From Arthrobacter sp. StoSoilA2 (GTDB lineage Bacteria > Actinomycetota > Actinomycetes > Actinomycetales > Micrococcaceae): a stretch of 64,000 bases of DNA. Numbering within the stretch: the stretch's first letter is position 1; each line of letters opens with the position of its first letter. Position numbers and translations under genes: made by a program. Of this stretch, positions 17,130 through 25,868 are shown piece by piece. A model generated the notes under the pieces. It had not been told where the DNA came from. It saw nothing but the letters and a program-made list of their open reading frames with translations, and did not search any database. The stretch is taken from assembly GCF_019977195.1 (NCBI RefSeq), contig NZ_AP024643.1:1054001-1118000 (forward strand), read 5' to 3'.

Positions 17130-17945
17130 ATGACGACGGCGGGTGGTCCGCTCGGCAGGGACCGGGGACTTCTGCCTGACCTCGCTGGCCGGCGCGAGCT
17201 GATTGGGGGTTGGGCCGCGATTACCCTCATCCACTATTTCGTGGTGGAAGCCATGGCGATGGCTGTGTGGCAAGGCAATCCAGGCTATGACCGGCGCGCC
17301 CACGTCATCAGTGATCTTGGCGCGGCCCACTGCGGTCCCTTCAACGGTTACGAGGTGTGCTCGCCGCTTAATTGGCTGATGAATGCCTCGTTCGTGCTCC
17401 AAGGGGTTGCCATGGTCCTCGGGGCAGTGCTGCTGAGCTCGGCTGTCCTCTCTGTGGCGGCTGAATCCGGTGCCCGGGTTATCCGGCCGGGAATGGCATC
17501 ACCAGCCGCGGCATTTCCGTGGATTGCGGCCGGGGCAGTCAGGGTGCTGGTCCTCGTAGCGGGCATCGGCCAGGCAATGGTTGGCCTGATCCCGGAAGAC
17601 ACTGACCTGGCGCTGCATCTGACCGGCGCGGGACTGTACTTCATCGCCGGACCGCTGTCCTTGGTGATACTGGGCCTGGTATGGCGGGGGCACACGCAGA
17701 TGTGGGGGATGGTGCTCTTGTTCGGGGTTGTTTCCCTGGGAGCAACCATCTACGTCCTTGCGGTGCAGTTGCGCGTCGAGGAGCCGGGCGCCATCGAGCG
17801 CACCATGGCGTATCCGATCATCCTGGGGTTGTCCTTGGTGGGCCTGGTAGTGGCTCACCGCGTCACAAGGGAACGGAAAGCTGTCAGGGCTGTTTCGCGT
17901 TCTTCCGTCCAAGGAACACAGCCGCCACGCCGCACAGCAGGCTGA
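17130..17945 (+). CDS. DUF998 membrane protein (second paralogue)
   Basis: A 271-residue membrane protein clearly related to the one at 16027: IHYFVVEAMAMAVW, RRAHVISDLGAAHCG, CSPLNWLMNASFVLQGVAMV and MVGLIPEDT occupy the same places. About six membrane helices are predicted. The two genes look like an old tandem duplication with much divergence. The 3' end overlaps the 3' end of the convergent membrane-protein gene by 62 bp, so the two stop regions are read on both strands. Function unknown. Confidence 0.8.
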   Translation: MTTAGGPLGRDRGLLPDLAGRRELIGGWAAITLIHYFVVEAMAMAVWQGNPGYDRRAHVISDLGAAHCGPFNGYEVCSPLNWLMNASFVLQGVAMVLGAVLLSSAVLSVAAESGARVIRPGMASPAAAFPWIAAGAVRVLVLVAGIGQAMVGLIPEDTDLALHLTGAGLYFIAGPLSLVILGLVWRGHTQMWGMVLLFGVVSLGATIYVLAVQLRVEEPGAIERTMAYPIILGLSLVGLVVAHRVTRERKAVRAVSRSSVQGTQPPRRTAG

Positions 17946-18519
17946 TCAGGAACAGTACCCACGACGCAATGGTGACGGCGGAGGCCAGGGCAACCTGACC
18001 GGCGTCGGGCGTTTCCGTAGCCAGCATCGAATCAATGGCGACGTTGGACCACAAGTGAGCCACGGCGAAAAGCAGGGGAGCGGCCCACAATGCCCAGCGC
18101 CACGACTTTCGGGCAACGTTGGTGCCGATGAGCAGGAGCCAACTGAAGCCGAAGATCAGCGGAAAGAGCGTGCCGGCAGTCTTATGGACGTAGTTCAACT
18201 GGCCTCTGGCGGCCTCGTCCATCGCCGCGCGAAGCTGGGCGACGTAGTCCTGGGAGAACCCGCCGATCAGCGAATCCGGCATGGCGAGCCCGCCTGAAAG
18301 CTGCGTCATTTGGTTCAGCGTCAACAAGTGCAGGTACCAGAACAGGAACAAGCTGGCCACAACTCCTGCGATGACAATCAGCTTGGAGTTGCTCTGCGCC
18401 TTCTCGGGGGTCCGCCGCGTGGTGGGATTGATCACGGGTGGGAGGGTGTGCTCAGGGACCACCGCCTTGGCTCCGTGCTTCTTGATGCGCTGCGCTGGTG
18501 TCTTGGCCATGTCATTCAT
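17884..18519 (-). CDS. Hypothetical membrane protein
   Basis: A 211-residue protein with a basic N-terminal stretch (KTPAQRIKKHGAK), then about four membrane helices (LIVIAGVVASLFLFWYLHLL, LFPLIFGFSWLLLIGT, WALWAAPLLFAVAHLW, AVTIASWVLFLISLLCGV). I recognise no domain. ATG codons at 18519 and 18510 are both possible starts. It is divergent from the inositol monophosphatase-family gene with only 24 bp between starts, so the promoters must overlap or lie within the opposite gene. Confidence 0.7.
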   Translation of the reverse strand: MNDMAKTPAQRIKKHGAKAVVPEHTLPPVINPTTRRTPEKAQSNSKLIVIAGVVASLFLFWYLHLLTLNQMTQLSGGLAMPDSLIGGFSQDYVAQLRAAMDEAARGQLNYVHKTAGTLFPLIFGFSWLLLIGTNVARKSWRWALWAAPLLFAVAHLWSNVAIDSMLATETPDAGQVALASAVTIASWVLFLISLLCGVAAVFLGRKNAKQP

Positions 18520-18543
18520 TATCCCGCCACATAAGCTGGGACC

Positions 18544-19389
18544 ATGACCACCGGCAGGCACACCGCAACTGAACTCGATCCATCACTTGATGACTACCAA
18601 TTGGCCAGCGCGCTGGTCCGCGAGGCAGGGCAACTGGCGCTGCTCATGCGGATGGGCGGACTACAGGGCACGCGCAAGACGTCAGTGTCCGACGTCGTCA
18701 CGGCAGCCGACCATGCGGCCGAGGCTTACGTGTTGGAACAGTTGCAACGCTGCCGCCCGGAGGATGGCATCCTGGGCGAGGAAGGCACTTCTGTTGCCGG
18801 TACCAGTGGCCGGACCTGGGTGATCGATCCTGTGGATGGAACCTACAACTTCCTGCATGGCTCCACGTACTGGTGCTCGGCCATTGCCCTTAAACGCGAC
18901 GATTCAGATCACGGCGACAATCCCGTTGGTGATCCCTCCGTAGTGCTCGGGGCCATCTACCAGCCCGAACTGGACAAGCTCTGGCTAGGCGGCGAAGAGC
19001 ATCCGGCCAGCCTGAACGGAGAACGCATTTCAGGTTCCGGAGACCTCTCTGTTGGCCAAATCTGCGCAGCAACCTACATCCACCCCACCTGGTTGGCGGA
19101 CCCCCGCACTGCCATGCCCTGGCATGCCGCTGCCGTCTCCGCCGCATCACTGCGGATGTTCGGTTCAGGCTCGTGCGACCTCGGCCGTGTGGCTGATGGA
19201 GAACTCGGCTGCTGGTTCCAGCACAGCTGCCCCGAATGGGACTGGCTCCCAGGCAAGGCGATCGTCCGCGCTGCAGGCGGCGACACCGCCGTCGTGCAGG
19301 TCAACGGGATTAACTGGTTCATCGCAGGAGGCCCTACGGCGGTCCGCGAGCTGAGTGGGGCCCTCACCTCAGTACCGCAGTTTGCGTAG
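18544..19389 (+). CDS. Inositol monophosphatase-family protein
   Basis: The 281-residue enzyme carries the metal-binding motifs of the lithium-sensitive phosphatase superfamily: SDVVTAADHAAE, the Glu pair ILGEEG near residue 80, WVIDPVDGTYNFLHG near residues 97-111, and EWDWLPGKAIVRAAGG near the C-terminus. Members dephosphorylate inositol phosphate, histidinol phosphate, fructose bisphosphate or PAP; the sequence does not decide between them. It is 6 kb from the inositol catabolic cluster with unrelated genes between, so a link to that pathway is not implied. Confidence 0.85.
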   Translation: MTTGRHTATELDPSLDDYQLASALVREAGQLALLMRMGGLQGTRKTSVSDVVTAADHAAEAYVLEQLQRCRPEDGILGEEGTSVAGTSGRTWVIDPVDGTYNFLHGSTYWCSAIALKRDDSDHGDNPVGDPSVVLGAIYQPELDKLWLGGEEHPASLNGERISGSGDLSVGQICAATYIHPTWLADPRTAMPWHAAAVSAASLRMFGSGSCDLGRVADGELGCWFQHSCPEWDWLPGKAIVRAAGGDTAVVQVNGINWFIAGGPTAVRELSGALTSVPQFA

Positions 19390-19465
19390 TTTTTGATCGC
19401 GTGGGCGGTGCTCTCTTTGGGGTGGCCCTTGAGTGTCAGAGGCACCGCCTAGACTGGTAGTCACC

Positions 19466-22018
19466 ATGGATATGTTGTTCGACCCCTACGCAGACGGCCC
19501 CTTCAACGCAGGCTCCAAAGCCGCTACCAAGGCTGCCCCGGAGCTTTCGCACGCGGGCGGCGGCGCTTCCCGTGCCCGGTTCGGTGAGGGCAGCGGTGGG
19601 TCCAGCACTGGAACAAATGAACGTCCTGCCTCCGGTGGTTGGGGTAACCAGGAGGCCGGTAGGCTTCCGTCCGCCGACGCCCTCCTCCAGGGCTTGAACC
19701 CACAGCAGGAAGAAGCCGTGAAGCACGCCGGCAGTCCGTTGCTGATCGTTGCGGGTGCGGGCTCAGGCAAAACCCGTGTGTTGAGTAACCGGATCGCCTA
19801 CCTGATCGCCACCAAGCGTGCCCACCACGGCGAAATCCTGGCAATCACCTTTACCAATAAGGCCGCCGCGGAGATGCGCGAACGTATCGAAGCCCTGGTG
19901 GGTGGGCGGGCCAAGGCCATGTGGATCTCCACGTTCCACTCCTCCTGTGTTCGCATCCTGCGCCGCGAGGCTGCAAATGTGGGCCTGAACTCGAACTTCT
20001 CCATCTACGACTCCGCGGATTCCCTGCGCCTGATCACACTTGTGTCCAAGAACCTGGACCTTGATCCCAAGAAGTTCCCGCCCAAGGCCATCCAGCACAA
20101 GATCTCCGCTCTTAAGAACGAGCTCATCGACGCCGACTCCTACGTCTCCTCGGCAAACCACAACGACCCCTTCGAGCAAGCCGTGGCTGACGTGTTCAAG
20201 GGCTACACCCAGCGCCTGCGCCAAGCCAACGCCATGGACTTCGATGACCTCATCGCGGAGACCGTATACATGTTCCGGGCCTTCCCCGCGCTAGCCGAGT
20301 CGTACCGCCGTCGCTTCCGGCACGTGCTGGTGGATGAGTACCAGGACACCAACCACGCCCAGTACGCCCTGGTCAGGGAAATCGTTGGCCTGGGCACTGA
20401 TACTGACGTGGAGCCCAGCGAACTCACGGTGGTGGGAGACTCCGATCAGTCCATCTACGCATTCCGTGGTGCGGACATCCGCAACATCGTGGAGTTCGAA
20501 GCCGACTACCCCAATGCGCGCACCATCAAGCTGGAGCAAAACTACCGCTCCACGCAGAACATCCTCACCGCCGCAAACTCCGTGATTTCCCGGAACCCCA
20601 ACCGCCAGGAAAAGCGGCTGTGGACGGCAGAGGGAGACGGCGAGAAGATCGTGGGCTACGTCGGAGAGAACGAGCACGACGAAGCCCAGTTCATCGCCAA
20701 GGAAATTGACCGGCTTCAGGACGAGGAAGGGCTGCGTCCTGGCGATGTCGCCATCTTCTACCGCACCAACGCACAGTCACGGTCCATTGAAGACGTGCTG
20801 GTCCGGGTGGGCCTGCCGTACAAAGTTGTGGGCGGCACGCGGTTCTACGAACGCAAGGAAATCAAAGACGCCCTGGCTTACCTGCGCGTCCTTGTGAACC
20901 CTGACGACGACGTCAATCTCCGCCGTGTCCTGAACGAACCCAAACGGGGGATCGGCGACCGCGCCGAGGGTGCCGTCGCTGCCTTGGCTGAACGCGAGCG
21001 GACGTCCTTTATGGCTGCCGCCCGTCGTGCTGACCAGGCGCCCGGCATGGCAACGCGTTCGGTGAACGCCGTCCTTGGCTTTGTGAAGCTGCTGGACGAC
21101 CTTGCTGAGGTGGCTTCCGGGTCCGGTGCTGCCGCTGCCCTGGAGGCTGTGCTCGAGCAGACCGGATATCTTGCCGGTTTGCGCGCGAGCAACGATCCCC
21201 AGGACGAGTCCCGCGTGGAGAACCTCGCCGAATTGGTGGCCGTAGTCCGCGAGTATGAACGCGACAACCCGGACGGTTCGCTGGGCGAATTCCTGGAGCA
21301 GGTGTCCCTGGTGGCCGACGCCGACCAAATTCCTGATGCTCCCGGCGGGGACATTGACGCCGCGGTGGCCGAAGCCAAGCGCATGGGCGTTGTCACGCTC
21401 ATGACGTTGCACACGGCCAAAGGCCTGGAGTTCCCGGTGGTCTTCCTGACCGGCATGGAGCACGGGATCTTCCCGCATCAGCGCTCGGCCACGGACCCCA
21501 AGGAACTGGCCGAAGAACGTCGCCTGGCCTACGTGGGCCTTACCCGTGCACGCAAACGGCTCTACGTCACGCGCTCCGAGGTGCGCAGCATGTGGGGCCA
21601 AAGCCAATACAACCCCGCCAGCCAGTTCCTGGAGGAGATTCCCTCCGAGCTGGTGGACTGGAAACGTGAAGGCATGAGCCGGCAAGCGGCAGGTGGCGGT
21701 TGGGGAAATGCTCCCATCGGCTCCAACCGCTACGGCGGCTCTTTCTGGGGTGCAGGCACGTCACGCGGGGTGGCCGCCAGCGCAACTGCCGGTTTCGACG
21801 CCGACGTTCCGGCCGCCGTCGCACGCAACCGGGTGCAGCCGCAAAAGGAAGTCATTTCGGTGGTGGTGGGGGACAAGGTCAACCACACAAGCTTCGGAAA
21901 CGGCGTGGTGCTGGGGGTCGAAGGCTCGGGTGACAAGACAGTCGCCAAGGTGAAGTTCGACGTCGGTGAGAAGCGCCTGCTGCTGAGGTACGCGCCCCTG
22001 ACCAAACTGGATGCCTGA
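19466..22018 (+). CDS. pcrA: ATP-dependent DNA helicase PcrA/UvrD
   Basis: The 850-residue protein is a superfamily 1 helicase. Motif I is VAGAGSGKTRVLSNRIAYL near residue 95; others include ITFTNKAAAEMRERI (Ia), VDEYQDTNHAQY (II), VVGDSDQSIYAFRGAD (III), EQNYRSTQNIL (IV), TLHTAKGLEFPVVF (V) and YVGLTRARKRLYVT (VI). The C-terminus has the Tudor-like domain typical of PcrA (GDKVNHTSFGNGVVLGVEG), which in Bacillus contacts RNA polymerase. It unwinds DNA in nucleotide excision repair and at blocked forks. ATG 19466 gives the actinobacterial N-terminus MDMLFDPYADGPF; the longer frame from 19433 is unlikely. Confidence 0.95.
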   Translation: MDMLFDPYADGPFNAGSKAATKAAPELSHAGGGASRARFGEGSGGSSTGTNERPASGGWGNQEAGRLPSADALLQGLNPQQEEAVKHAGSPLLIVAGAGSGKTRVLSNRIAYLIATKRAHHGEILAITFTNKAAAEMRERIEALVGGRAKAMWISTFHSSCVRILRREAANVGLNSNFSIYDSADSLRLITLVSKNLDLDPKKFPPKAIQHKISALKNELIDADSYVSSANHNDPFEQAVADVFKGYTQRLRQANAMDFDDLIAETVYMFRAFPALAESYRRRFRHVLVDEYQDTNHAQYALVREIVGLGTDTDVEPSELTVVGDSDQSIYAFRGADIRNIVEFEADYPNARTIKLEQNYRSTQNILTAANSVISRNPNRQEKRLWTAEGDGEKIVGYVGENEHDEAQFIAKEIDRLQDEEGLRPGDVAIFYRTNAQSRSIEDVLVRVGLPYKVVGGTRFYERKEIKDALAYLRVLVNPDDDVNLRRVLNEPKRGIGDRAEGAVAALAERERTSFMAAARRADQAPGMATRSVNAVLGFVKLLDDLAEVASGSGAAAALEAVLEQTGYLAGLRASNDPQDESRVENLAELVAVVREYERDNPDGSLGEFLEQVSLVADADQIPDAPGGDIDAAVAEAKRMGVVTLMTLHTAKGLEFPVVFLTGMEHGIFPHQRSATDPKELAEERRLAYVGLTRARKRLYVTRSEVRSMWGQSQYNPASQFLEEIPSELVDWKREGMSRQAAGGGWGNAPIGSNRYGGSFWGAGTSRGVAASATAGFDADVPAAVARNRVQPQKEVISVVVGDKVNHTSFGNGVVLGVEGSGDKTVAKVKFDVGEKRLLLRYAPLTKLDA

Positions 22019-22041
22019 CGCCTCACGGCATAATTGGTGGC

Positions 22042-22731
22042 ATGCGACGGACTGTATTGGGGATTCTTGCCGCTTTGCTCCTGGTGTTGGCCACGGGCTG
22101 CTCGTTCGCCACGAAGGACCCTGACTACGTTCCGCCGGCGCCGTTGCCTCCGCTGGAACAGCTCAAGGAGGTCCCGGTTACCGAGCAGACCGCTCTGGCC
22201 GCCGGAGAGGGCGTCACTGCATTTGTGACGCCGGACCGCAACATCGTGTGTGCCATGACCTCCTCCAGGGGCGGCCACCTCAACATCCCCTATGAGGCGA
22301 ACACGTATTCCGATGCGGCCAACAACAAGTTCGCCGTGGTGCCTGTGGTCCATTGCGAATTGGCGAAGTATGCCAAACCTGAGCCAACCGACGTCGCAGA
22401 CGACTGCGGTGGCACAGGGCTGGGTTATCTCGGTGGCACGGTTCTCCTGACGCCGGACAAGGCCGTCTATGGCTCATGTCGTTCCGGCGTAACACAAATG
22501 GAGTCTGAGTTCGGGCCCAAGGGGAGCCGGAGCGGCCCCATCTCCAAGCTGCCTGAGCTGGCCGACGGCCAGAACATCGAACGCAACGGCCTTCGGTGCT
22601 CGGCCTATAACGACGGCGTTGCCTGCGGGAATGTCTCCGGTGGCGTGGCGTTCTTTGTCAGCAGGCAGGGCTACCAACTGATTTCCGACGGCGGCAAAGA
22701 GGTCACGGGGAACCTGAAACAGGCGTCGTGA
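22042..22731 (+). CDS. Putative lipoprotein, DUF6636-like
   Basis: The 229-residue protein starts with MRRTVLGILAALLLVLATGC, a lipoprotein signal with the lipobox cysteine at residue 20. The exported part has regularly spaced cysteines and the pattern FVTPDRNIVCAMTS, DDCGGTG, GLRCSAYNDGVACGNVSG, which resembles DUF6636 domains of actinobacterial surface lipoproteins. Activity is unknown. It begins 23 bp after pcrA on the same strand and may share its transcript. Confidence 0.75.
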   Translation: MRRTVLGILAALLLVLATGCSFATKDPDYVPPAPLPPLEQLKEVPVTEQTALAAGEGVTAFVTPDRNIVCAMTSSRGGHLNIPYEANTYSDAANNKFAVVPVVHCELAKYAKPEPTDVADDCGGTGLGYLGGTVLLTPDKAVYGSCRSGVTQMESEFGPKGSRSGPISKLPELADGQNIERNGLRCSAYNDGVACGNVSGGVAFFVSRQGYQLISDGGKEVTGNLKQAS

Positions 22732-22995
22732 TCGCCGTTGAACAGACGATGAACGGCCAAAAAACCGCGTCATTCTGCGAGTTTTCTACGCGCGATAGAA
22801 GTGTAAGGTTACTCACTTAACCGGTAGTGTGTAGCTGGCGGGACTCCTCAAAGGGCTAAAGTTCCGAGAGGACCTTACGCAATGTGACCGGCTTCAATCC
22901 TGGTTGTTACCGCGTACTTTCCGCAGCTGGCTATCGCGGTCATCGCGGTTCCCGGCTGAACAGAAAACTACTTCGACGTAGAAGGACACTAAACC

Positions 22996-24165
22996 GTGGA
23001 CCTGTTTGAATATCAGGCGCGCGATATGTTCGAAGCGCACGGTGTACCCGTGCTCGCCGGCATCGTGGCGCACACTCCTGAAGAAGCAAAGGCAGCTGCC
23101 GAGAAGATCGGCGGCGTTACTGTCGTAAAGGCACAGGTTAAGGTTGGTGGCCGCGGCAAGGCTGGCGGCGTCAAGGTTGCCAAGACTGCCGAAGAGGCGC
23201 TTGAGCACTCCACCAACATCCTGGGCATGGACATCAAGGGCCACACCGTTAATAAGGTGATGATCGCCCAGGGTGCGGACATCGCCGAGGAATTCTACTT
23301 CTCGGTCCTGCTGGACCGCGCCAACCGCAACTACCTGGCCATGTGCTCGGTTGAAGGCGGCATGGAAATTGAGCAGCTGGCTGTTGAGCGTCCCGAGGCC
23401 CTGGCCAAGATCGCCATCGATCCCGCTGTGGGCATTGACCAGGCCAAGGCTGACGAGATCGTCGCAGCCGCAGGTTTCGCTGAAGAACTGCGCGGCAAAG
23501 TGGCCGACGTCATTCTGAAGCTCTGGGACGTTTTCAAGAAGGAAGACGCAACCCTGGTTGAGGTCAACCCACTGGTGCGCACCGGCGCAGGTGACATCAT
23601 TGCCCTCGACGGCAAGGTTACCCTCGACGAAAACGCGGACTTCCGCCACGTGCACCACGCACTGCTCGAGGACAAGGAATCGGCTGACCCGCTCGAGGCC
23701 AAGGCAAAGGCGCAGGACCTCAACTACGTCAAGCTGGACGGCGAAGTAGGCATCATCGGCAACGGCGCCGGTCTTGTGATGTCCACGCTGGACGTCGTTG
23801 CTTACGCTGGTGAAAACCACGGCAACGTCAAGCCCGCCAACTTCCTGGACATCGGCGGTGGAGCTTCCGCCGAAGTCATGGCCAATGGCCTGGACGTCAT
23901 CCTGGGCGACTCCCAGGTCAAGAGCGTGTTCGTCAACGTCTTCGGTGGCATCACCGCTTGTGACGCTGTGGCAAAGGGCATCGTGGGTGCGCTTGCAGAG
24001 CTGGGATCCGCTGCGAACAAGCCGCTGGTCGTTCGCCTCGATGGCAACAACGTCGAGGAAGGCCGCCGCATCCTGACCGAGGCCAACCACCCGCTGGTTA
24101 CCCTGGCCGCCACCATGGACGAGGGCGCCGACAAGGCCGCCGAGCTCGCCAACGCAGCTAAGTAA
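22996..24165 (+). CDS. sucC: Succinyl-CoA synthetase (ADP-forming), beta subunit
   Basis: The 389-residue subunit has the ATP-grasp domain (MDLFEYQARDMFEAHGVPV, KAQVKVGGRGKAGGVK, EVNPLV and the Mg-binding region) and the C-terminal CoA-ligase domain (GNGAGLVMSTLDVV, NFLDIGGGAS, VFVNVFGGITACD). With SucD it converts succinyl-CoA, ADP and phosphate to succinate, ATP and CoA in the TCA cycle. The start is GTG 22996 with AAGGACAC upstream. A 264-bp leader without a gene precedes it and holds the promoter; no known riboswitch fold was recognised there. Confidence 0.97.
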   Translation: MDLFEYQARDMFEAHGVPVLAGIVAHTPEEAKAAAEKIGGVTVVKAQVKVGGRGKAGGVKVAKTAEEALEHSTNILGMDIKGHTVNKVMIAQGADIAEEFYFSVLLDRANRNYLAMCSVEGGMEIEQLAVERPEALAKIAIDPAVGIDQAKADEIVAAAGFAEELRGKVADVILKLWDVFKKEDATLVEVNPLVRTGAGDIIALDGKVTLDENADFRHVHHALLEDKESADPLEAKAKAQDLNYVKLDGEVGIIGNGAGLVMSTLDVVAYAGENHGNVKPANFLDIGGGASAEVMANGLDVILGDSQVKSVFVNVFGGITACDAVAKGIVGALAELGSAANKPLVVRLDGNNVEEGRRILTEANHPLVTLAATMDEGADKAAELANAAK

Positions 24166-24177
24166 AGGGACGCGACA

Positions 24178-25080
24178 ATGTCTATCTACCTCAACAAAGA
24201 CTCCAAGGTCATCGTTCAGGGCATCACCGGCGGCGAAGGCACCAAGCACACCGCACTGATGCTCAAGGCCGGCACCAACATTGTTGGTGGCGTCAACGCC
24301 CGCAAGGCCGGCAGCACGGTCCTGCACGGCGAAAAGGAAATCACCGTCTTTGGCACCGTCAAGGAAGCCATCGCTGAAACCGGCGCAGATGTCTCCATCG
24401 TCTTCGTTCCGCCGGCATTCACCAAGGACGCCGTGGTTGAAGCCATCGAAGCCGGCATCGGCCTCGTTGTAGTCATCACTGAAGGCGTTCCGGTTCAGGA
24501 CTCCGCCGAATTCTGGGCACTCGCCCAGTCCAAGGTTGACGCCGACGGCAACCAGATCACCCGCATCATCGGGCCGAACTGCCCCGGCATCATCACCCCG
24601 GGCGAAGCCCTGGTCGGCATCACCCCGGCAAACATCACGGGCAAGGGCCCCATCGGCCTCGTGTCCAAGTCCGGTACCTTGACCTACCAGATGATGTACG
24701 AGCTCCGCGACCTCGGGTTCTCCACCGCCATCGGCATTGGTGGCGACCCCATCATCGGCACCACGCACATCGACGCCCTGGCTGCGTTCGAAGCCGACCC
24801 GGAGACCAAGGCAATCGTCATGATCGGCGAAATCGGTGGTGACGCTGAAGAGCGCGCTGCTGACTTCATCAAGGCCAACGTCACCAAGCCGGTTGTTGGC
24901 TACGTTGCAGGCTTCACCGCTCCTGAGGGCAAGACCATGGGCCACGCAGGCGCCATCGTCTCCGGCTCCGCAGGAACCGCACAGGCCAAGAAGGAAGCCC
25001 TCGAAGCTGCAGGCGTGAAGGTCGGCAAGACGCCGTCCGAAACTGCCAAGCTGCTGCGCGAGGTTTACGCAACCCTCTAG
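24178..25080 (+). CDS. sucD: Succinyl-CoA synthetase (ADP-forming), alpha subunit
   Basis: The 300-residue subunit begins with the CoA-binding Rossmann domain (MSIYLNKDSKVIVQGITGG, then EGTKHTALMLKAGT) and carries the active-site histidine in EGKTMGHAGAIVSG near residue 255, which is phosphorylated in the reaction cycle. GPNCPGIITP is the family motif. It starts 12 bp after sucC with a GGGACG-type ribosome site and forms the heterodimer or heterotetramer with SucC. Two large hairpins follow and end the operon. Confidence 0.97.
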   Translation: MSIYLNKDSKVIVQGITGGEGTKHTALMLKAGTNIVGGVNARKAGSTVLHGEKEITVFGTVKEAIAETGADVSIVFVPPAFTKDAVVEAIEAGIGLVVVITEGVPVQDSAEFWALAQSKVDADGNQITRIIGPNCPGIITPGEALVGITPANITGKGPIGLVSKSGTLTYQMMYELRDLGFSTAIGIGGDPIIGTTHIDALAAFEADPETKAIVMIGEIGGDAEERAADFIKANVTKPVVGYVAGFTAPEGKTMGHAGAIVSGSAGTAQAKKEALEAAGVKVGKTPSETAKLLREVYATL

Positions 25081-25088
25081 TACCCAAA

Positions 25089-25153
25089 GCAACGCGGGGT
25101 CACTTACGGCCCATTCCTGACTGTGGAATGGGCTCAAAGTGACCCCGCGTTGC
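25089..25153. terminator. Large nested palindrome after sucCD
   Basis: GCAACGCGGGGTCACTT (25089-25105) pairs perfectly with 25137-25153, and inside it GCCCATTCC (25109-25117) pairs with GGAATGGGC (25125-25133). A short T-run (CTTT) follows. The 17-bp plus 9-bp stem is a strong terminator and may also be a dispersed palindromic element. Confidence 0.75.
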
Positions 25154-25157
25154 TCTT

Positions 25158-25220
25158 TAAAGCACGACGGCGGCTCCGCACCTTTCCCACGGAAGGTGGC
25201 GGGGCCGCCGTCGTGCTTTA
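25158..25220. terminator. Second large palindrome in tandem
   Basis: TAAAGCACGACGGCGGC (25158-25174) pairs perfectly with GCCGCCGTCGTGCTTTA (25204-25220); an inner stem CACCTT../..AAGGTG closes the loop. It begins four bases after the first palindrome, so sucCD is followed by two stacked hairpins before the operator of the tautomerase gene. Confidence 0.75.
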
Positions 25221-25266
25221 ACGCGCGTTGTGGGCCTATACCTTCCCGCCTGAATCTTTGTTAGTA

Positions 25267-25276
25267 TGTCAGGACA
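25267..25276 (+). promoter_or_regulatory. GntR-type operator-like site before the tautomerase gene
   Basis: TGTCAGGACA is an exact TGTC-NN-GACA inverted repeat within TATGTCAGGACAAAC. A -10-like TAGTAT (25262-25267) directly precedes and touches it, so a bound repressor would cover the transcription start. The same sequence recurs before the other inositol units. Confidence 0.55.
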
Positions 25277-25301
25277 AACTACTTCCAAGGAGCGCGCAAA
25301 C

Positions 25302-25706
25302 ATGCCATTGGTAAGAATCGACGTCAATCAGGGCAGGTCGGCGGACGAATTGGTCGCCATCAGCCGGGCCATCCACGATGCAATCGTCTCTGAGTATGAG
25401 ATCCCTGAGCGTGACTACTTCCACATCCTCACTGAACATCCGGAGGGGCAAATCGTGGCCCAGGATGCCGGGTTGGGTTTTGGGCGGAGCCTTGGCGTGA
25501 TCATGATCCAGATCTTCACCCAGGGCGGCCGCAGCCAGACGGCGAAGAGCTCGCTCTTCGAGGCCATCACCGAAGGGCTTGGTGGGCTTGGTGTCAAGGG
25601 TGAGGATGTCTTCATCGGCTACATGGAGAACTCTCCTGGCGACTGGTCTTTCGGCTTCGGGCGCAGCCAATATGTCTCCGGAGAATTGGCCATCCCACGC
25701 AAGTAG
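25302..25706 (+). CDS. Tautomerase-family protein
   Basis: A 134-residue protein whose mature N-terminus would be Pro (ATG-CCA at 25302: MPLVRIDVNQGRSADEL), the catalytic base of the 4-oxalocrotonate tautomerase superfamily. The length, with a second half (SLGVIMIQIFTQGGRSQTAK, GLGVKGEDVFIGYMENSPGD), fits the longer tautomerase subgroup. The family catalyses keto-enol tautomerisation of alpha-keto acids and related reactions. The frame is open back to 25266 but an earlier start would hide the proline; AAGGAGCG lies upstream of 25302. An inositol-type operator is just before it and iolC starts 162 bp after it, so a role in the inositol pathway is inferred. Confidence 0.8.
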   Translation: MPLVRIDVNQGRSADELVAISRAIHDAIVSEYEIPERDYFHILTEHPEGQIVAQDAGLGFGRSLGVIMIQIFTQGGRSQTAKSSLFEAITEGLGGLGVKGEDVFIGYMENSPGDWSFGFGRSQYVSGELAIPRK

Positions 25707-25732
25707 ATACAGTCCGTGTCATGTTGTAAATA

Positions 25733-25776
25733 TGTCAGTACAAACCTTTGACAGGACATGAAATCTGGGGCAAAGT
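25733..25776 (+). promoter_or_regulatory. iolC promoter with two operator-like sites
   Basis: TGTCAGTACA (25733-25742) and TGACAGGACA (25749-25758) are spaced 16 bp start to start. The second overlaps a perfect -35 box TTGACA (25748-25753), with a weak -10 near 25771-25776. Binding of a GntR repressor would block RNA polymerase. Both fit the consensus TGWCAGKACA shared across the cluster. Confidence 0.55.
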
Positions 25777-25868
25777 AGTCATGTGGCCCCGCTCACTGAG
25801 GGGTGGCAAGGCATTGGGGCCCAGCGCTCAAAGGTTCAGAGTTCACAAGAGAAAGGTCAACGATCATC

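Noticed and set aside
22732..22995. Riboswitch in the sucC leader
   Set aside because: The leader is long, but I recognise no known riboswitch core and no attenuator stem with a T-run.
22894..25137. 747-codon open frame on the minus strand across sucCD
   Set aside because: It is an antisense shadow of two well-conserved enzyme genes and has no domain or start signal of its own.
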